Of a stretch of DNA of 64,000 nt, positions 1 to 8,862 are shown piece by piece. A model generated the notes under the pieces. It did no database searches and was not told where the DNA came from. It saw nothing but the letters and a program-made list of their open reading frames with translations. The translations under genes and the position numbers were made by a program. This DNA is from Leptospira wolffii serovar Khorat str. Khorat-H2 (GTDB lineage Bacteria; Spirochaetota; Leptospiria; Leptospirales; Leptospiraceae): positions 310,001-374,000 of the forward strand of contig NZ_AKWX02000023.1 of the NCBI RefSeq assembly GCF_000306115.2. Direction: 5' to 3'. Position 1 is the first letter of the stretch. Each line of letters starts with the position of its first letter.

Positions 1-59
1 TGGAGTTGGGGACATTCGGAAATTTGAATCTAAGGGGAGGCTTAAAAGGGAGCTTTCTC

Positions 60-236
60 ATGATCAGCGAAAATCGTATCCGCTTCCAAGGAGCCAAATC
101 CGAATCTTCTTCCGCTCGAGTTCGCGAAGAGTTCAAGGAAATGTTCTATCCCAGCCGGGAAGATTGGAGACTCGCAGCCATGGATCAGGTATTCGGAATT
201 CTTCCGGAAGCGATCACTCGGTTTTCCAAAATCTGA
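60..236 (+). CDS. small hypothetical protein (58 aa)
   Basis: I do not recognise this protein. It is short and soluble, with no signal peptide or membrane segment, and is rich in charged residues (MISENRIRF at the start, ending TRFSKI). I chose the ATG at 60 because AGGGAG lies 7 nt upstream; an in-frame alternative start at 6 has no better ribosome site. It is convergent with the PP2C phosphatase gene, whose stop lies only about 45 nt away. It could be a lineage-specific small protein. Its existence rests on the ribosome site and the open frame alone. Confidence 0.45.
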   Translation: MISENRIRFQGAKSESSSARVREEFKEMFYPSREDWRLAAMDQVFGILPEAITRFSKI

Positions 237-281
237 TTCGCCGGCTTGCGCCGAATTTGGGTCACCTCTCGCCTCTGAGAA

Positions 282-2084
282 CTAGGTTCTGTCCACGAGT
301 AGAAGCGTCACATCGTCTTCGAATTCGGATCTATGGCAATAGGTCCTACATTCTTTGATTAGCCCCGCAGCAGCTTCCGAAACGGGTGATTGGGATTGGG
401 AGCGGACGGCGAGAGTCAGTAAGTCCTCGCTGTATCTTCTCGTTCTATCCTCGTTAGAATGCTCCGTGAGTCCGTCCGTATAAAGCACGAGTCTATCCTG
501 CGGTTGGAACGCCGTCACGTATTCTTCGAAGAATAGATCCGGGATAACGCCCACTAATTTTCCTTTCGTTTCCAAATGCAGAGAGGTCCCTTCCGATTTT
601 CGATAAAGAATAGGAGGGTTATGCCCTGCATTAGAATAAGATAATGTATTGGTTCCGGTGTGGATCACTCCGTAGAACGCCGTTAGAAAATTTCCGGCGA
701 GTTTGTTATAGAGTGCGTAATTGAGAGCCGTAAAGAATTTGGAAGGGCTCGTGAGAGTGTCGTGTTCGAAGGTCTCCATGACCGTATGAATCACGGCGGC
801 CACCACGGAAGCGGATAGACCGTGTCCGGATACGTCGGCAATTAGAACCGCGGTCCGATTTTCGTCCAATTTGATGACATTATAAAAGTCACCTCCCACA
901 TTGTCGAAAGGGAGATGTTGCACTCCGAATTCCAGACCCGGAATATAAGGAAGGCTGGAAGGAAGAATCTTGTGCATCACTTCTCTTGCTCGCTTCAGTT
1001 CCCGATCGTTATCCATGACCTTGTGGAATAGATTCGCATTCTTGATAGTGACGCTCAGGCGATTTGCGATGGCCCCTAGCATTTCTAGATCTGCATGAGT
1101 GAATGCGAAGCCGGAATATTTATTGTTTACGCTGATCACTCCCAATAGCTCGCCTCGGTAAAGGAGAGGGGCGGAAATGAGAGAGTTGGCCTCGAATTTG
1201 TATTTAGCGCTTTTATCATATCTGGGATCGTCGTCCAGATTTTGGATGAGAAGACTTTGTTTTTCTTTGGCAACCCAGCCGGAAACGCCTTCTCCGAACG
1301 GAACCTGTATATTATGAATGGCCTCTTCCGGAATTCCTCGGGCCGCTAGTACCCTGAGAACTTCCATGGTGGGATCCGAGAGATAGATCGTGCCTGCCTT
1401 AGCTTCTAAGAACTCCAACACCTTATCCAAAAGCCAGTTGCCCAATTCATGGATACTCTTTTCCGCTACGGTGAGTTTCTCGAATTCGTACAGTAGTCGG
1501 AGTTCCAACACCCTTTTTTTTAGGGCTTCGTGGGTTTGGGCGTTCTTGATCGCGATAGCAGCAATCTCAGAAAGGGAAGAAAGCACTTCCACATCCGAAT
1601 GATCAAAGCTACGATTCTGGGATTTGTTCAGAATTTCCAGAGTTCCGATCACTTTGTCCTGGATGAATAAAGGAACGCAGGCGAGGGAACGTGTTCTGAA
1701 TCCGGTTTTTTGATCCAGTGCGGGATTGAAACGAGGGTCCGTGTAAGCGTCCTCTAATACGATGGATTTTTTCTCGCGGGCTACCCAGCCTGCGATTCCC
1801 TGTCCGGGTTCCAGCCTTGCGTATTTCTGGATGATTTCGCCCTTTTCTCCCAGAGCCACCTCGCAGTAGAGGAATCCGTCCTTTTCTTCCAGTAAGAAAA
1901 GGGAACTTGCCTCCGCCTCCAGTAGATCTTTCGAATACAGCATAATCAAGGGCAGAAGTTGGTAGAGATCCAAATTTGCGTTTAGGATCGTACTGGTGTT
2001 CAATAAGCTTCTGTATTTGCTAGCTTCCGCTTCTGCGTTGGACATAGATGGGGCAAGACTCTCACGGAATGGGATCGAAGTCAA
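282..2084 (-). CDS. GAF–GAF–PP2C (SpoIIE/RsbU-type) serine phosphatase
   Basis: Predicted cytoplasmic regulator of 600 aa that senses a signal through two GAF domains (about residues 35–185 and 205–345) and dephosphorylates a protein through a C-terminal PP2C/SpoIIE domain (about 395–600). Phosphatase motifs are visible: GGDFYNV, ADVSGHG, SNAGHNPP and YTDGLTE, which supply the metal-binding aspartates. Such enzymes usually act on STAS anti-anti-sigma factors; two STAS proteins lie elsewhere in this window, but no link is shown. The long frame begins with TTG at 2084; an ATG at 2045 (MSNAEAEASK) would give 587 aa and may be the true start. The gene is divergent from the metallophosphoesterase gene. 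The domain calls are secure; ligand and substrate are unknown. Confidence 0.9.
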   Translation of the reverse strand: MTSIPFRESLAPSMSNAEAEASKYRSLLNTSTILNANLDLYQLLPLIMLYSKDLLEAEASSLFLLEEKDGFLYCEVALGEKGEIIQKYARLEPGQGIAGWVAREKKSIVLEDAYTDPRFNPALDQKTGFRTRSLACVPLFIQDKVIGTLEILNKSQNRSFDHSDVEVLSSLSEIAAIAIKNAQTHEALKKRVLELRLLYEFEKLTVAEKSIHELGNWLLDKVLEFLEAKAGTIYLSDPTMEVLRVLAARGIPEEAIHNIQVPFGEGVSGWVAKEKQSLLIQNLDDDPRYDKSAKYKFEANSLISAPLLYRGELLGVISVNNKYSGFAFTHADLEMLGAIANRLSVTIKNANLFHKVMDNDRELKRAREVMHKILPSSLPYIPGLEFGVQHLPFDNVGGDFYNVIKLDENRTAVLIADVSGHGLSASVVAAVIHTVMETFEHDTLTSPSKFFTALNYALYNKLAGNFLTAFYGVIHTGTNTLSYSNAGHNPPILYRKSEGTSLHLETKGKLVGVIPDLFFEEYVTAFQPQDRLVLYTDGLTEHSNEDRTRRYSEDLLTLAVRSQSQSPVSEAAAGLIKECRTYCHRSEFEDDVTLLLVDRT

Positions 2085-2192
2085 CGGATTGTCGTTTCTT
2101 CTCGGTACAAAAACTCCGAATCCAGAAAAGAAGTTCCCTTTTTCCCGGAACTACTCGCTATTTTTTCGGTCGGATAATTAGAACAATCGAGG

Positions 2193-3416
2193 ATGGAATT
2201 CGATTTGCAAAGGTTTTATATTTTTCTGGGTGTTTTCACTCTGGTTCTTTTTTCCGGATATTGGTATGCGGCGAGTCGCCTGACTGCTCCCTTTCAGCTC
2301 AGCCAGGGAGAATGGATTTTACTCGGAATCGGAGTCTCCGTCCTGGTTCTTCTCACCCCCGGAGCTTATTTATTGAGTCTTTTTCTACGAGAGACTCCTT
2401 GGCAAAAATTTTGGTCCTACGCCGCCTTTATCACTCTAGGATTCGCTACCATTTTAGTTTCCTTCGTTTTGGTCCGGGATATCGGGCATTTGGTTTGGAA
2501 AGGAAGCCTGTATGTTTCGGATAGGTTTCAACAGGCTCCATCCGGGGATCTGGCAAGCGTCGGACCGGTAAGGGAGGAATTTTCCCGTAAGGATTTCTTT
2601 TCCAGATTCTCCTCTTTTGCGTTACTCGGAATTGCAGGAGGTCTGACGGCATTCGGAGTTTACCAGGCAAAAAAGACTCCTTCCGTTAAACATGTGAGGA
2701 TCAAGGTCAAGGATCTGCCAGAAGGGTTACACGGCTTTAAGATCGCCCAACTTTCCGATATCCATATAGGACCCACCATAAAGGGGGGCTTCCTGGAAGA
2801 AGTGGTGGGCCGGACCAATGCTCTCGAGCCCCATCTAGTGGCGATTACGGGAGACTTAGTGGACGGAACCGTGAATATGCTCCGAGATCACGTGAGTCCA
2901 TTAGGAAAATTGAATTCTCAGTACGGAACATTCTTCGTAACGGGAAATCACGAATATTATTCCGGAGCCTTGGCCTGGATCCGAGAATTGGAGGCTTTGG
3001 GGCTGAACGTTCTTTTAAATCAGAATTCTCTCATCCGTCACAACGGTGCGGTTCTCGCCGTAGCGGGGGTCACGGATTATAAGGCGCATACGGTGATTCC
3101 AGGGCATAGGACGGATCCTCATCAAGCGGCGATCGGGACGGAGGAGGCGCATTACAAGATGTTACTCGCTCACCAGCCCAATTCCGTTTTCGAGGCGGCC
3201 AAGGCGGGGTTTCATTTACAGCTTTCCGGCCACACTCATGGAGGCCAATATTTCCCGGGGAACGTATTCATCTATTTGTTCCAGAAATTCGTAGCGGGCT
3301 TAAGCGAATGGGAAGGGACCCAGTTGTATGTGAGTCGGGGGACAGGATATTGGGGACCGCCTTTACGGATTGGAGCTCCTTCCGAAATCACTCTTCTGGT
3401 CTTGGAAAAGGCTTAA
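2193..3416 (+). CDS. membrane-anchored metallophosphoesterase (YaeI-like)
   Basis: 407 aa. The N-terminal 110 residues hold about three hydrophobic segments, followed by another at about 145–160, so the enzyme is membrane-bound. The catalytic domain (about 170–405) carries the calcineurin-type motifs in order: SDIHIG, GDLVDG, GNHEYY and SGHTHGG, which bind two metal ions. Relatives include YaeI, a phosphodiesterase with activity in lipid-related or cyclic-nucleotide reactions; the substrate cannot be read from sequence. The ATG at 2193 is preceded immediately by GAGG, an unusually short spacing. It stands alone between the divergent PP2C gene and a MORN lipoprotein. Confidence 0.88.
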   Translation: MEFDLQRFYIFLGVFTLVLFSGYWYAASRLTAPFQLSQGEWILLGIGVSVLVLLTPGAYLLSLFLRETPWQKFWSYAAFITLGFATILVSFVLVRDIGHLVWKGSLYVSDRFQQAPSGDLASVGPVREEFSRKDFFSRFSSFALLGIAGGLTAFGVYQAKKTPSVKHVRIKVKDLPEGLHGFKIAQLSDIHIGPTIKGGFLEEVVGRTNALEPHLVAITGDLVDGTVNMLRDHVSPLGKLNSQYGTFFVTGNHEYYSGALAWIRELEALGLNVLLNQNSLIRHNGAVLAVAGVTDYKAHTVIPGHRTDPHQAAIGTEEAHYKMLLAHQPNSVFEAAKAGFHLQLSGHTHGGQYFPGNVFIYLFQKFVAGLSEWEGTQLYVSRGTGYWGPPLRIGAPSEITLLVLEKA

Positions 3417-3483
3417 GGAGCGACTCCTTCAAAAATTCGGGATAAGGGTTAAGTCGCAGCCCATTGTCCCGAGTTAATTGGAA

Positions 3484-3525
3484 TTGACATCCTATCTTGT
3501 TCCTTCTCTTTAGAAATACAAGGAG
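3484..3525 (+). promoter_or_regulatory. candidate promoter and ribosome site for the MORN lipoprotein
   Basis: A perfect −35-like TTGACA (3484–3489) is followed after 18–19 nt by TTTAGA-like sequence, then AAGGAG at 3520–3525, five bases before the ATG. The −10 element is poor, so only the ribosome site is firm. Confidence 0.35.
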
Positions 3526-3530
3526 TCAGG

Positions 3531-4160
3531 ATGAAAGACCGGTTTCGTAGCTTCTTTTCCAAGATCATACTATCGAGCTCACACAGAGCGCACTCTTTAC
3601 TTTCCCGACTCATTCTTCTCATTTTTATAATATCTTTTTCCGCATTCGTTTTGGATTGTTCGAAACCTAAGCCCAAGTCCAATCCGGAAATCGAAAGACT
3701 TAAACCTAAGAAGAAAGCGGACGATCGGGACCAGGATCCGGATATTTCCAAAAGGGAGTATTTCGACGAAGATGCGGATGGAAAACCGATAGAGAGAAAG
3801 CCGGATCCTCCTTCTTCTTCTCCCAATCTAAGATCTTACGCTAGTTCCGGTCCGGGTTGCAAGAAGGGAAATTGCAAAACGGGAGAAGGCGTTTACGTAT
3901 ACGACACAAGGGACGTGTATTCGGGAAGATTCGTAGGGGAACTGAGAGAAGGTTGGGGTACTCTCGCATATTCGGACGGAGATCGTTATGAAGGCAATTG
4001 GGCCCAAGATAGAAAATCCGGAGCGGGCCGTTATGTCTTTCGGGATGGATCCAGTTTCAATGGGACGTTCACGGGAGAAGGGAACGGAAACGGCACGTAC
4101 GTAAAAGCCGGTAGGTCCCATAAATGCAGATTGGAGAATCGTAAGATTCTATGTAAGTGA
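3531..4160 (+). CDS. MORN-repeat lipoprotein
   Basis: 209 aa. A long N-terminal region (about 25 polar residues, then a hydrophobic stretch) ends in FVLDC at about residue 43, a spirochaete-type lipobox, so the protein is probably lipidated and exported. A charged linker (about 45–105) precedes three to four MORN-type repeats (about 115–190), visible as YSGRFVGELREGWG, YEGNWAQDRKSGAG and FNGTFTGEGNGNG. MORN repeats form elongated beta-hairpin rods that bind lipids or proteins. An internal start would give a more typical signal peptide length. Clear ribosome site AAGGAG. No operon partner is evident. The exact role is unknown. Confidence 0.8.
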   Translation: MKDRFRSFFSKIILSSSHRAHSLLSRLILLIFIISFSAFVLDCSKPKPKSNPEIERLKPKKKADDRDQDPDISKREYFDEDADGKPIERKPDPPSSSPNLRSYASSGPGCKKGNCKTGEGVYVYDTRDVYSGRFVGELREGWGTLAYSDGDRYEGNWAQDRKSGAGRYVFRDGSSFNGTFTGEGNGNGTYVKAGRSHKCRLENRKILCK

Positions 4161-4226
4161 TTCGCGAGGGAGGACGATTCTCATCATATCTTCGTTATTT
4201 GCCGATCATTCGTTTATCTTTCCATG

Positions 4227-4249
4227 GATTCTATTCTCCTAATAGAATC
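4227..4249 (+). repeat. 9-bp perfect inverted repeat, possible terminator or operator
   Basis: GATTCTATT (4227–4235) and AATAGAATC (4241–4249) pair perfectly around a 5-nt loop. It lies between the MORN lipoprotein and doxX genes. No T-run follows, so it may be a weak terminator or a protein-binding site. Confidence 0.4.
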
Positions 4250-4372
4250 GTTCTACGCCACTTTCTTCCTTATTAATAAACGTTTGTTCGATTAAGTGCT
4301 GATCTTTTTACGCTCCGATCTTGCATTTCTATTAAACATGGATAGAATACCAACTGTCGGACGGAGGTCCTT

Positions 4373-4801
4373 ATGGAAAGATGGCATGATTGGTTGCAAA
4401 CGCATAAAGATTGGTGGATCGATATGGTGCGTGTGTATTTGGGAGGAGTGCTGCTATACAAAGGATTGCAGTTTCTTGCGGATACGGACGCCCTGATCCG
4501 ATTGATGGAATGGAATAATGCGCCTTACGCTTCCACGTTGCTCGCTCATTACATCGTGGTCGCGCATATATGCGGAGGAATTCTTCTCATGGTCGGACTA
4601 TTGACTAGGTTCTCGGCTATGTTGCAATTGCCTGTCCTCATAGGAGCGGTGATTTTCATCCATTCCAAAGAAGGTTTCGTGGCGCCGGGATCTAATTTGC
4701 CTTACGCTTCGATGATTCTACTTCTCTTATTGCATTTTTCTTTATACGGTTCGGGAAGAATCTCGGCCGATTTCTATATAGACACTCATCGTAGCGTTTA
4801 A
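4373..4801 (+). CDS. DoxX-family membrane protein
   Basis: 142 aa with four predicted transmembrane segments (about 18–35, 55–75, 80–95, 108–125) in the DoxX layout. The family motif region around LYLGGVLLYKGLQF is visible as GGVLLYKG and FLADTD, with a second helix GGILLMVGLLTRFSA. DoxX/SURF4-like proteins are small inner-membrane proteins linked to redox or sulfur chemistry in some bacteria; the function here is unknown. It is preceded by CGGAGG about 7 nt before the ATG. Convergent with the heme operon, from which a strong hairpin at 4863–4892 separates it. Confidence 0.8.
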   Translation: MERWHDWLQTHKDWWIDMVRVYLGGVLLYKGLQFLADTDALIRLMEWNNAPYASTLLAHYIVVAHICGGILLMVGLLTRFSAMLQLPVLIGAVIFIHSKEGFVAPGSNLPYASMILLLLLHFSLYGSGRISADFYIDTHRSV

Positions 4802-4862
4802 GAGAAGAATGCGATCCGTCGATAGGCGATCGCGGAAAATGAGGAAGGATTAGGATTAGGAT

Positions 4863-4892
4863 CTCCCTTTCCGAAGGATATCGGAAAGGGAG
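4863..4892 (-). terminator. 12-bp perfect hairpin at the end of the heme operon
   Basis: CTCCCTTTCCGA (4863–4874) pairs perfectly with TCGGAAAGGGAG (4881–4892) around a 6-nt loop, 10 nt beyond the hmuS stop and about 60 nt beyond doxX. It has no T-run on either strand. Position between convergent genes suggests a shared transcription end or mRNA-stabilising stem. Confidence 0.6.
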
Positions 4893-4902
4893 GAGGTTTC
4901 GT

Positions 4903-5988
4903 TTAGTCGTTTGTAATCGCGTTCAAAAGACCTGCCCAATCGGTTCTTTCCGGCTGTCCCGGTTTTCTTTTCCCGAAAAATTGGACGATCATTTCTCCCG
5001 CTTCGTCGTAGACTTCGATGGAGTGGATGACTCCGTCTTTGGAGGGTTTGTCCACGATCCAAGTCTCGGCGATCAGGTCGGATTTTAAGTGCAGATTGAA
5101 TTCCGGATCGAGCACATTCCACCAAGTTTCCAATACCTTGATATTAGTGACTTCTCCCGTATGGATCTGGATGGCTCCCGGGTTTCCTACGAAGACCATG
5201 ATAGGGATTCTATCCAGGGAGGCTCTTTCTAACATTCTGAGCACCAAACGATTTTCCAGTTTGCGGGTGAATTTTCCCTCCGCAAGTCCCATGGATTGAA
5301 TTCTGGAAACATTATGCTTCTTTAATAATCCGAAAAAATCGTGAGTATCCTCCAGATTCCCCCATTCTGTCAGAAATTCCTGTTTGGATTTGTCGGAAAT
5401 CCTGCCGGATGCGGAGGTCGCAGGTTTTTCTTTTTTCTCCTTAATCTGGAATAGGGGGGAATAATCTGGCCCTTCCTTTTCGAATTCGGTTCTCAGATTT
5501 TCCCATGCGGAAACATCGGATTTGTCCGTTAGAAATATCTTATGGACCGCGTCTCCGTTTCCGTCGAAAAATTGAAAGGAGCGTTGGACGGAATCCCCTT
5601 TGTTTTCCTCCACCGAGAATCCAAACTTCCAACCGCCTGGAAAGAGTCTCAGATCGATATCCGGACCGACTACTAGGATATGTCCCGGGCCGGAACTGAC
5701 TTCTTCGAATTTACCTTTTCTCTCGTGTACGCAGGCCTCGTTGCGGGTCAGTACCATCACGTGTCCTAATTCTCCCAGTTTGGAGAATAATTCTCCCCAG
5801 GTTTCTTTTAGGGCTCTTACTTGGGGAAATCCTCCCGCCTTTACCACGTAGGCTGCAGCGAGTAGTCCCGCCTCCGATAATTGCAATTTCGTCGCGATAT
5901 CGCGGATTCTTAATCTAGGCTGGGTTTCCCTTAAATGCTTCCAGTCTTTTAGGACGCTTTCTACTTCTAAAGATTCTGCAATGGACAT
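4903..5988 (-). CDS. hmuS: HmuS/ChuS-family hemin utilisation protein
   Basis: 361 aa cytoplasmic protein of the HemS/ChuS/HmuS family, which bind heme on entry and in several species degrade it to release iron. The family's two repeated halves are recognisable (about 10–175 and 195–355). Typical features include the N-terminal RIRDIATKLQLSEAGLLAA segment and the LMVLTRNEACVHERKGKFE-like segment, here as VLTRNEACVHERKG, and the second-half IPIMVFVGNPGAIQIHTG block. The length equals that of E. coli ChuS-type proteins. Start at 5988 is supported by AGGAG 7 nt upstream. It is the last gene of the heme operon, 23 nt after hmuV. Whether it is a heme oxygenase or only a carrier cannot be read from sequence. 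Confidence 0.9.
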   Translation of the reverse strand: MSIAESLEVESVLKDWKHLRETQPRLRIRDIATKLQLSEAGLLAAAYVVKAGGFPQVRALKETWGELFSKLGELGHVMVLTRNEACVHERKGKFEEVSSGPGHILVVGPDIDLRLFPGGWKFGFSVEENKGDSVQRSFQFFDGNGDAVHKIFLTDKSDVSAWENLRTEFEKEGPDYSPLFQIKEKKEKPATSASGRISDKSKQEFLTEWGNLEDTHDFFGLLKKHNVSRIQSMGLAEGKFTRKLENRLVLRMLERASLDRIPIMVFVGNPGAIQIHTGEVTNIKVLETWWNVLDPEFNLHLKSDLIAETWIVDKPSKDGVIHSIEVYDEAGEMIVQFFGKRKPGQPERTDWAGLLNAITND

Positions 5989-6011
5989 GATTTTGCTCCT
6001 ATTTCATTTGT

Positions 6012-6827
6012 TTATAATTCAATCTTTTTTAATGCTTCTTCCGCGGACCCCAGCGGAATGAGGTAGAATCCCCCTTCGGGGAAAGATACTTTTTTGGTCC
6101 GGAGTTCGAAATGTTGAAAGACGAAGTCCTCTTCTAAGACGGATTGAGGATTGCCTTCCGCAATCACCTCTCCTCCTTTCAGGACTACGATCCGATCCGC
6201 GTATCTCATCGCCAGGTTTAGATCGTGGAGAATACAAAGTACTCCTCGTCCCTGCCGGCTCAACTCTCTAGCTAGATCCAAAAGTTTATGAATCCGGTTC
6301 GGATCCAGGGAGGCGCCCGGCTCGTCCAGTAACACATAGCTTTCCCGGACCGGCGGGGCCTCGTCCTGGACTAGAACTCTTGCCATCTGGCATCGCTGCT
6401 TTTCTCCGCCCGAAAGATTGGAAAAGATCTGGTATCGCTCCCTCTCTCCTAAATTCACTTTTTTGAATGCACGATCTACGATTTCATCTTCGTGATTCCT
6501 TTCGAGTCTCAATTTGGAAGAGGACCTTCCCATACGAACGATTTCATCGGCCAGAAACGGAAAATGGATCTCGGACTCCTGGGATAGCACCGAGCGTTTC
6601 AGCGCCAAATCTTCCGTATCGTATTCGGAGATCGGGATACCGTCTAAGAGAACCGTACCCACATCGGGCCGTATTTCTCCGGAGAGAATTTTCAGTAAAG
6701 TGGATTTCCCGGCTCCGTTGGGACCGAGTAGCACCAGTACTTCTCCCGGATCCAAGGATAGATTCACATCGGTAAGAAGATTTCTGCTTCCTCTCCTTAC
6801 GAAAACATGAGAGAGTACGATACTCAT
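6012..6827 (-). CDS. hmuV: hemin ABC transporter ATP-binding protein
   Basis: 271 aa ATPase that powers heme import through the inner membrane with HmuU and HmuT. Walker A GPNGAGKST (about 35–43), Q-loop, signature LSGGEKQR (about 138–145) and Walker B YVLLDEPGASLD (about 165–176) are all intact, followed by the switch His in ILHDLN. The start overlaps the hmuU stop by 4 nt, indicating translational coupling. A slight C-terminal extension after the ATPase core is present (FPEGGFYLIPLG). The FecCD/HmuV type is clear; specificity for heme follows from the neighbours. Confidence 0.93.
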   Translation of the reverse strand: MSIVLSHVFVRRGSRNLLTDVNLSLDPGEVLVLLGPNGAGKSTLLKILSGEIRPDVGTVLLDGIPISEYDTEDLALKRSVLSQESEIHFPFLADEIVRMGRSSSKLRLERNHEDEIVDRAFKKVNLGERERYQIFSNLSGGEKQRCQMARVLVQDEAPPVRESYVLLDEPGASLDPNRIHKLLDLARELSRQGRGVLCILHDLNLAMRYADRIVVLKGGEVIAEGNPQSVLEEDFVFQHFELRTKKVSFPEGGFYLIPLGSAEEALKKIEL

Positions 6828-7969
6828 CTGAATTGTCCTTCCTTACGCTTCGATCTTAGGATCAATACCAGGAAGAATGTCCCGCCTAGGCCGCAGGCGA
6901 TGATTCCTATCGGAAGTTCGGAGGGAAACACGATGGTTCTTGCCGTCAGATCCGCGATCGCCACTAGCAATCCTCCTCCGAGTAGCGACGCCGGTAGTAG
7001 GACTCTATGACCCGGCCCCAAAAGCATGCGGAGAATATGAGGAACGATCAAACCTACGAAGCCTATATTACCGGTTAATGATATGCTAATTCCCACCAAA
7101 AGACTGGAGAGAAGTATCGTAAGATTTCGTATCTTCTTCACCTTAAAGCCGGTATGAAAAGCGTCCGCTTCTCCCAAGGCTAATGCGTCGAGTCCTCTGC
7201 TCAAAACGGGGAAGAACAGACTTACGAATCCCAGAACTAAGGCGAGAAGAGTCACCTTATGCCAGGTGGCACCTGCCATGCTACCCAGACTCCAAAACGT
7301 TAGATTGCGAAGTTGGTTATCGTCGGCCGCATAGGAAAGAAAGCCCAAGAGGGAAATCACGGTCGCATTTACCGCGATCCCGGTAAGCACGAGTACTAGA
7401 GAGAATCCTCCTCCTTCTTTTCGGGAAATGAGATGTAAAAGGAAAGAAACTATTAAGGCTCCGCCGAAAGCGAATATTTGTAGGAAGAAACTTCCCTGAC
7501 CAGTCATTTCCTTAGGTAAAAAGGAGAATAACGACTCGGAGTAGACGATCCATGCGGAAGCGGCGAGTGCCGCGCCCGGTCCCACTCCTATAAATCCCGG
7601 TTCAACTAAAGGATTGCGAAATAAACCTTGGATACATACACCTGCGGACGCGAGACAAGCTCCTACTGCCAAAGAGAGTAAGAATCTAGGCAAACGCAAA
7701 TCCCATACCAAGAGAGAATGAGGAAGTTCCGACTCGGAAAGAGAGCTCTTGTCTAGGAATAGAAGCCTTGCGATTTCTTCAAAAGAAATGGAAACGGATC
7801 CGAATTTCAAGGATAGGAATCCGATTCCGATTAGGCCGATCGATAAGAATAGAAATACTAGAGAAGGTGGTATCTTTCTCCCTCTCTTTCTTTTCGAGGA
7901 GTCTTCGGGTCGTTTTCCCGATTTGGATTCCTTCGAAAGAATCGAACTAGGTTCGAAGGAAGTGATCAA
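6824..7969 (-). CDS. hmuU: hemin ABC transporter permease (FecCD family)
   Basis: 381 aa inner-membrane permease of the BtuC/FecCD type with about ten transmembrane helices. A charged, Ser/Lys/Arg-rich cytoplasmic extension of some 35 residues precedes the first helix and is longer than in most relatives. Family motifs include WDLRLPRFLLSLAVGACLA (here split in helix 2), NPLVEPGFIGVGPGAALAA and the late GNIGFVGLIVPHILR block that contacts the ATPase. It overlaps hmuT by 4 nt upstream and hmuV by 4 nt downstream. Substrate assigned as heme from context. Confidence 0.92.
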   Translation of the reverse strand: MITSFEPSSILSKESKSGKRPEDSSKRKRGRKIPPSLVFLFLSIGLIGIGFLSLKFGSVSISFEEIARLLFLDKSSLSESELPHSLLVWDLRLPRFLLSLAVGACLASAGVCIQGLFRNPLVEPGFIGVGPGAALAASAWIVYSESLFSFLPKEMTGQGSFFLQIFAFGGALIVSFLLHLISRKEGGGFSLVLVLTGIAVNATVISLLGFLSYAADDNQLRNLTFWSLGSMAGATWHKVTLLALVLGFVSLFFPVLSRGLDALALGEADAFHTGFKVKKIRNLTILLSSLLVGISISLTGNIGFVGLIVPHILRMLLGPGHRVLLPASLLGGGLLVAIADLTARTIVFPSELPIGIIACGLGGTFFLVLILRSKRKEGQFR

Positions 7970-8829
7970 GGTTTCTTGGCTCCGGCTGTCGTAGGATGTA
8001 ATTGGGAAAATAGTTCCTCCATTCCTTGGGCAAGTCTAGGGCCGAACCCTAGGAGAACCAAATCGTCCACGGAGGCGATTCTCAAATTCTTACCCGCGGG
8101 GGTTTCCTTCACTCCAGGTAGTGCCAGAACTCCTTCTTTTCCTCCCATTCCTTCCAATCCTCTGGAAGGAATCAGGATCACATCGGGTTGTGCGGAAATC
8201 ACTCCTTCCGGAGTTATGGGTTTGAATCCTTTGAATCCCGAGACCGCATTCACTCCTCCCGAAAGCTTGATCATTTCGTCCGCAGGGGTATCCGTGCCGG
8301 AGACCTGGGCTAGACTCGTGCCTCTATGATAAATAAATAATACTTTTGGTTTGGATTTAAGTTTGGAGACTTTCTCCGTGATCTTATTCGCTTTCTTGCG
8401 CATCTCCTGCACGATTTTTTTCGCTTCCGGCTCCGCGCCGATTTCCTTACCTATCGCAAGAATATTATTCAATGCAGGCTCCAATCCGGGGAGTCCGGGA
8501 TAAATGATGATCTTTTGTCCGGCGGCTTTTAGCTGTTCAATCACTTCTGGGGGACCGGCATATTCTAATCCTAAAATCAGATTCGGCTTTAAGGAAAGGA
8601 TTCCTTCGGCGGATAGGGCTCTTTGGTAGCCCACTTTAGGAAGAGCGAACGCTTCTGGCGGATATAAGGAAGACGTGTCGTTCCCTACGACCGATTTCCC
8701 TTTGCCGAGCGCAAAGACGATTTCCGTCACCGTACCGTTCAGGGTTACGATTCTTAGGCTTTTCTCTTCCGCAGACAAAGAAGAAAAGAAAAGAGCCGAA
8801 GCGATAAAGAAACTAAATAAGAATCTCAT
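7966..8829 (-). CDS. hmuT: periplasmic hemin-binding protein
   Basis: 287 aa with a cleavable signal peptide (MRFLFSFFIASALFFSSLSA). The mature part is a BtuF/HmuT-type class III substrate-binding protein delivering heme to HmuUV. The segment KVGYQRALSAEGILSLKP and LEYAGPPEVIEQL closely follows HmuT/ShuT proteins, in which the tyrosine of the GY motif binds heme iron; that tyrosine is present here. A spaced GGAG precedes the ATG. 33 nt separate it from the receptor gene; it overlaps hmuU by 4 nt. Confidence in heme specificity is good because both motif and neighbours agree. Confidence 0.92.
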   Translation of the reverse strand: MRFLFSFFIASALFFSSLSAEEKSLRIVTLNGTVTEIVFALGKGKSVVGNDTSSLYPPEAFALPKVGYQRALSAEGILSLKPNLILGLEYAGPPEVIEQLKAAGQKIIIYPGLPGLEPALNNILAIGKEIGAEPEAKKIVQEMRKKANKITEKVSKLKSKPKVLFIYHRGTSLAQVSGTDTPADEMIKLSGGVNAVSGFKGFKPITPEGVISAQPDVILIPSRGLEGMGGKEGVLALPGVKETPAGKNLRIASVDDLVLLGFGPRLAQGMEELFSQLHPTTAGAKKP

Positions 8830-8862
8830 AATATTTTTTCTCCGAATTTTAAAAGATTTCCG

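Noticed and set aside
3415..3429. Hairpin AAGGAG-CGA-CTCCTT after the metallophosphoesterase gene
   Set aside because: The stem is only 6 bp with a 3-nt loop and no T-run, so it is not a convincing terminator.
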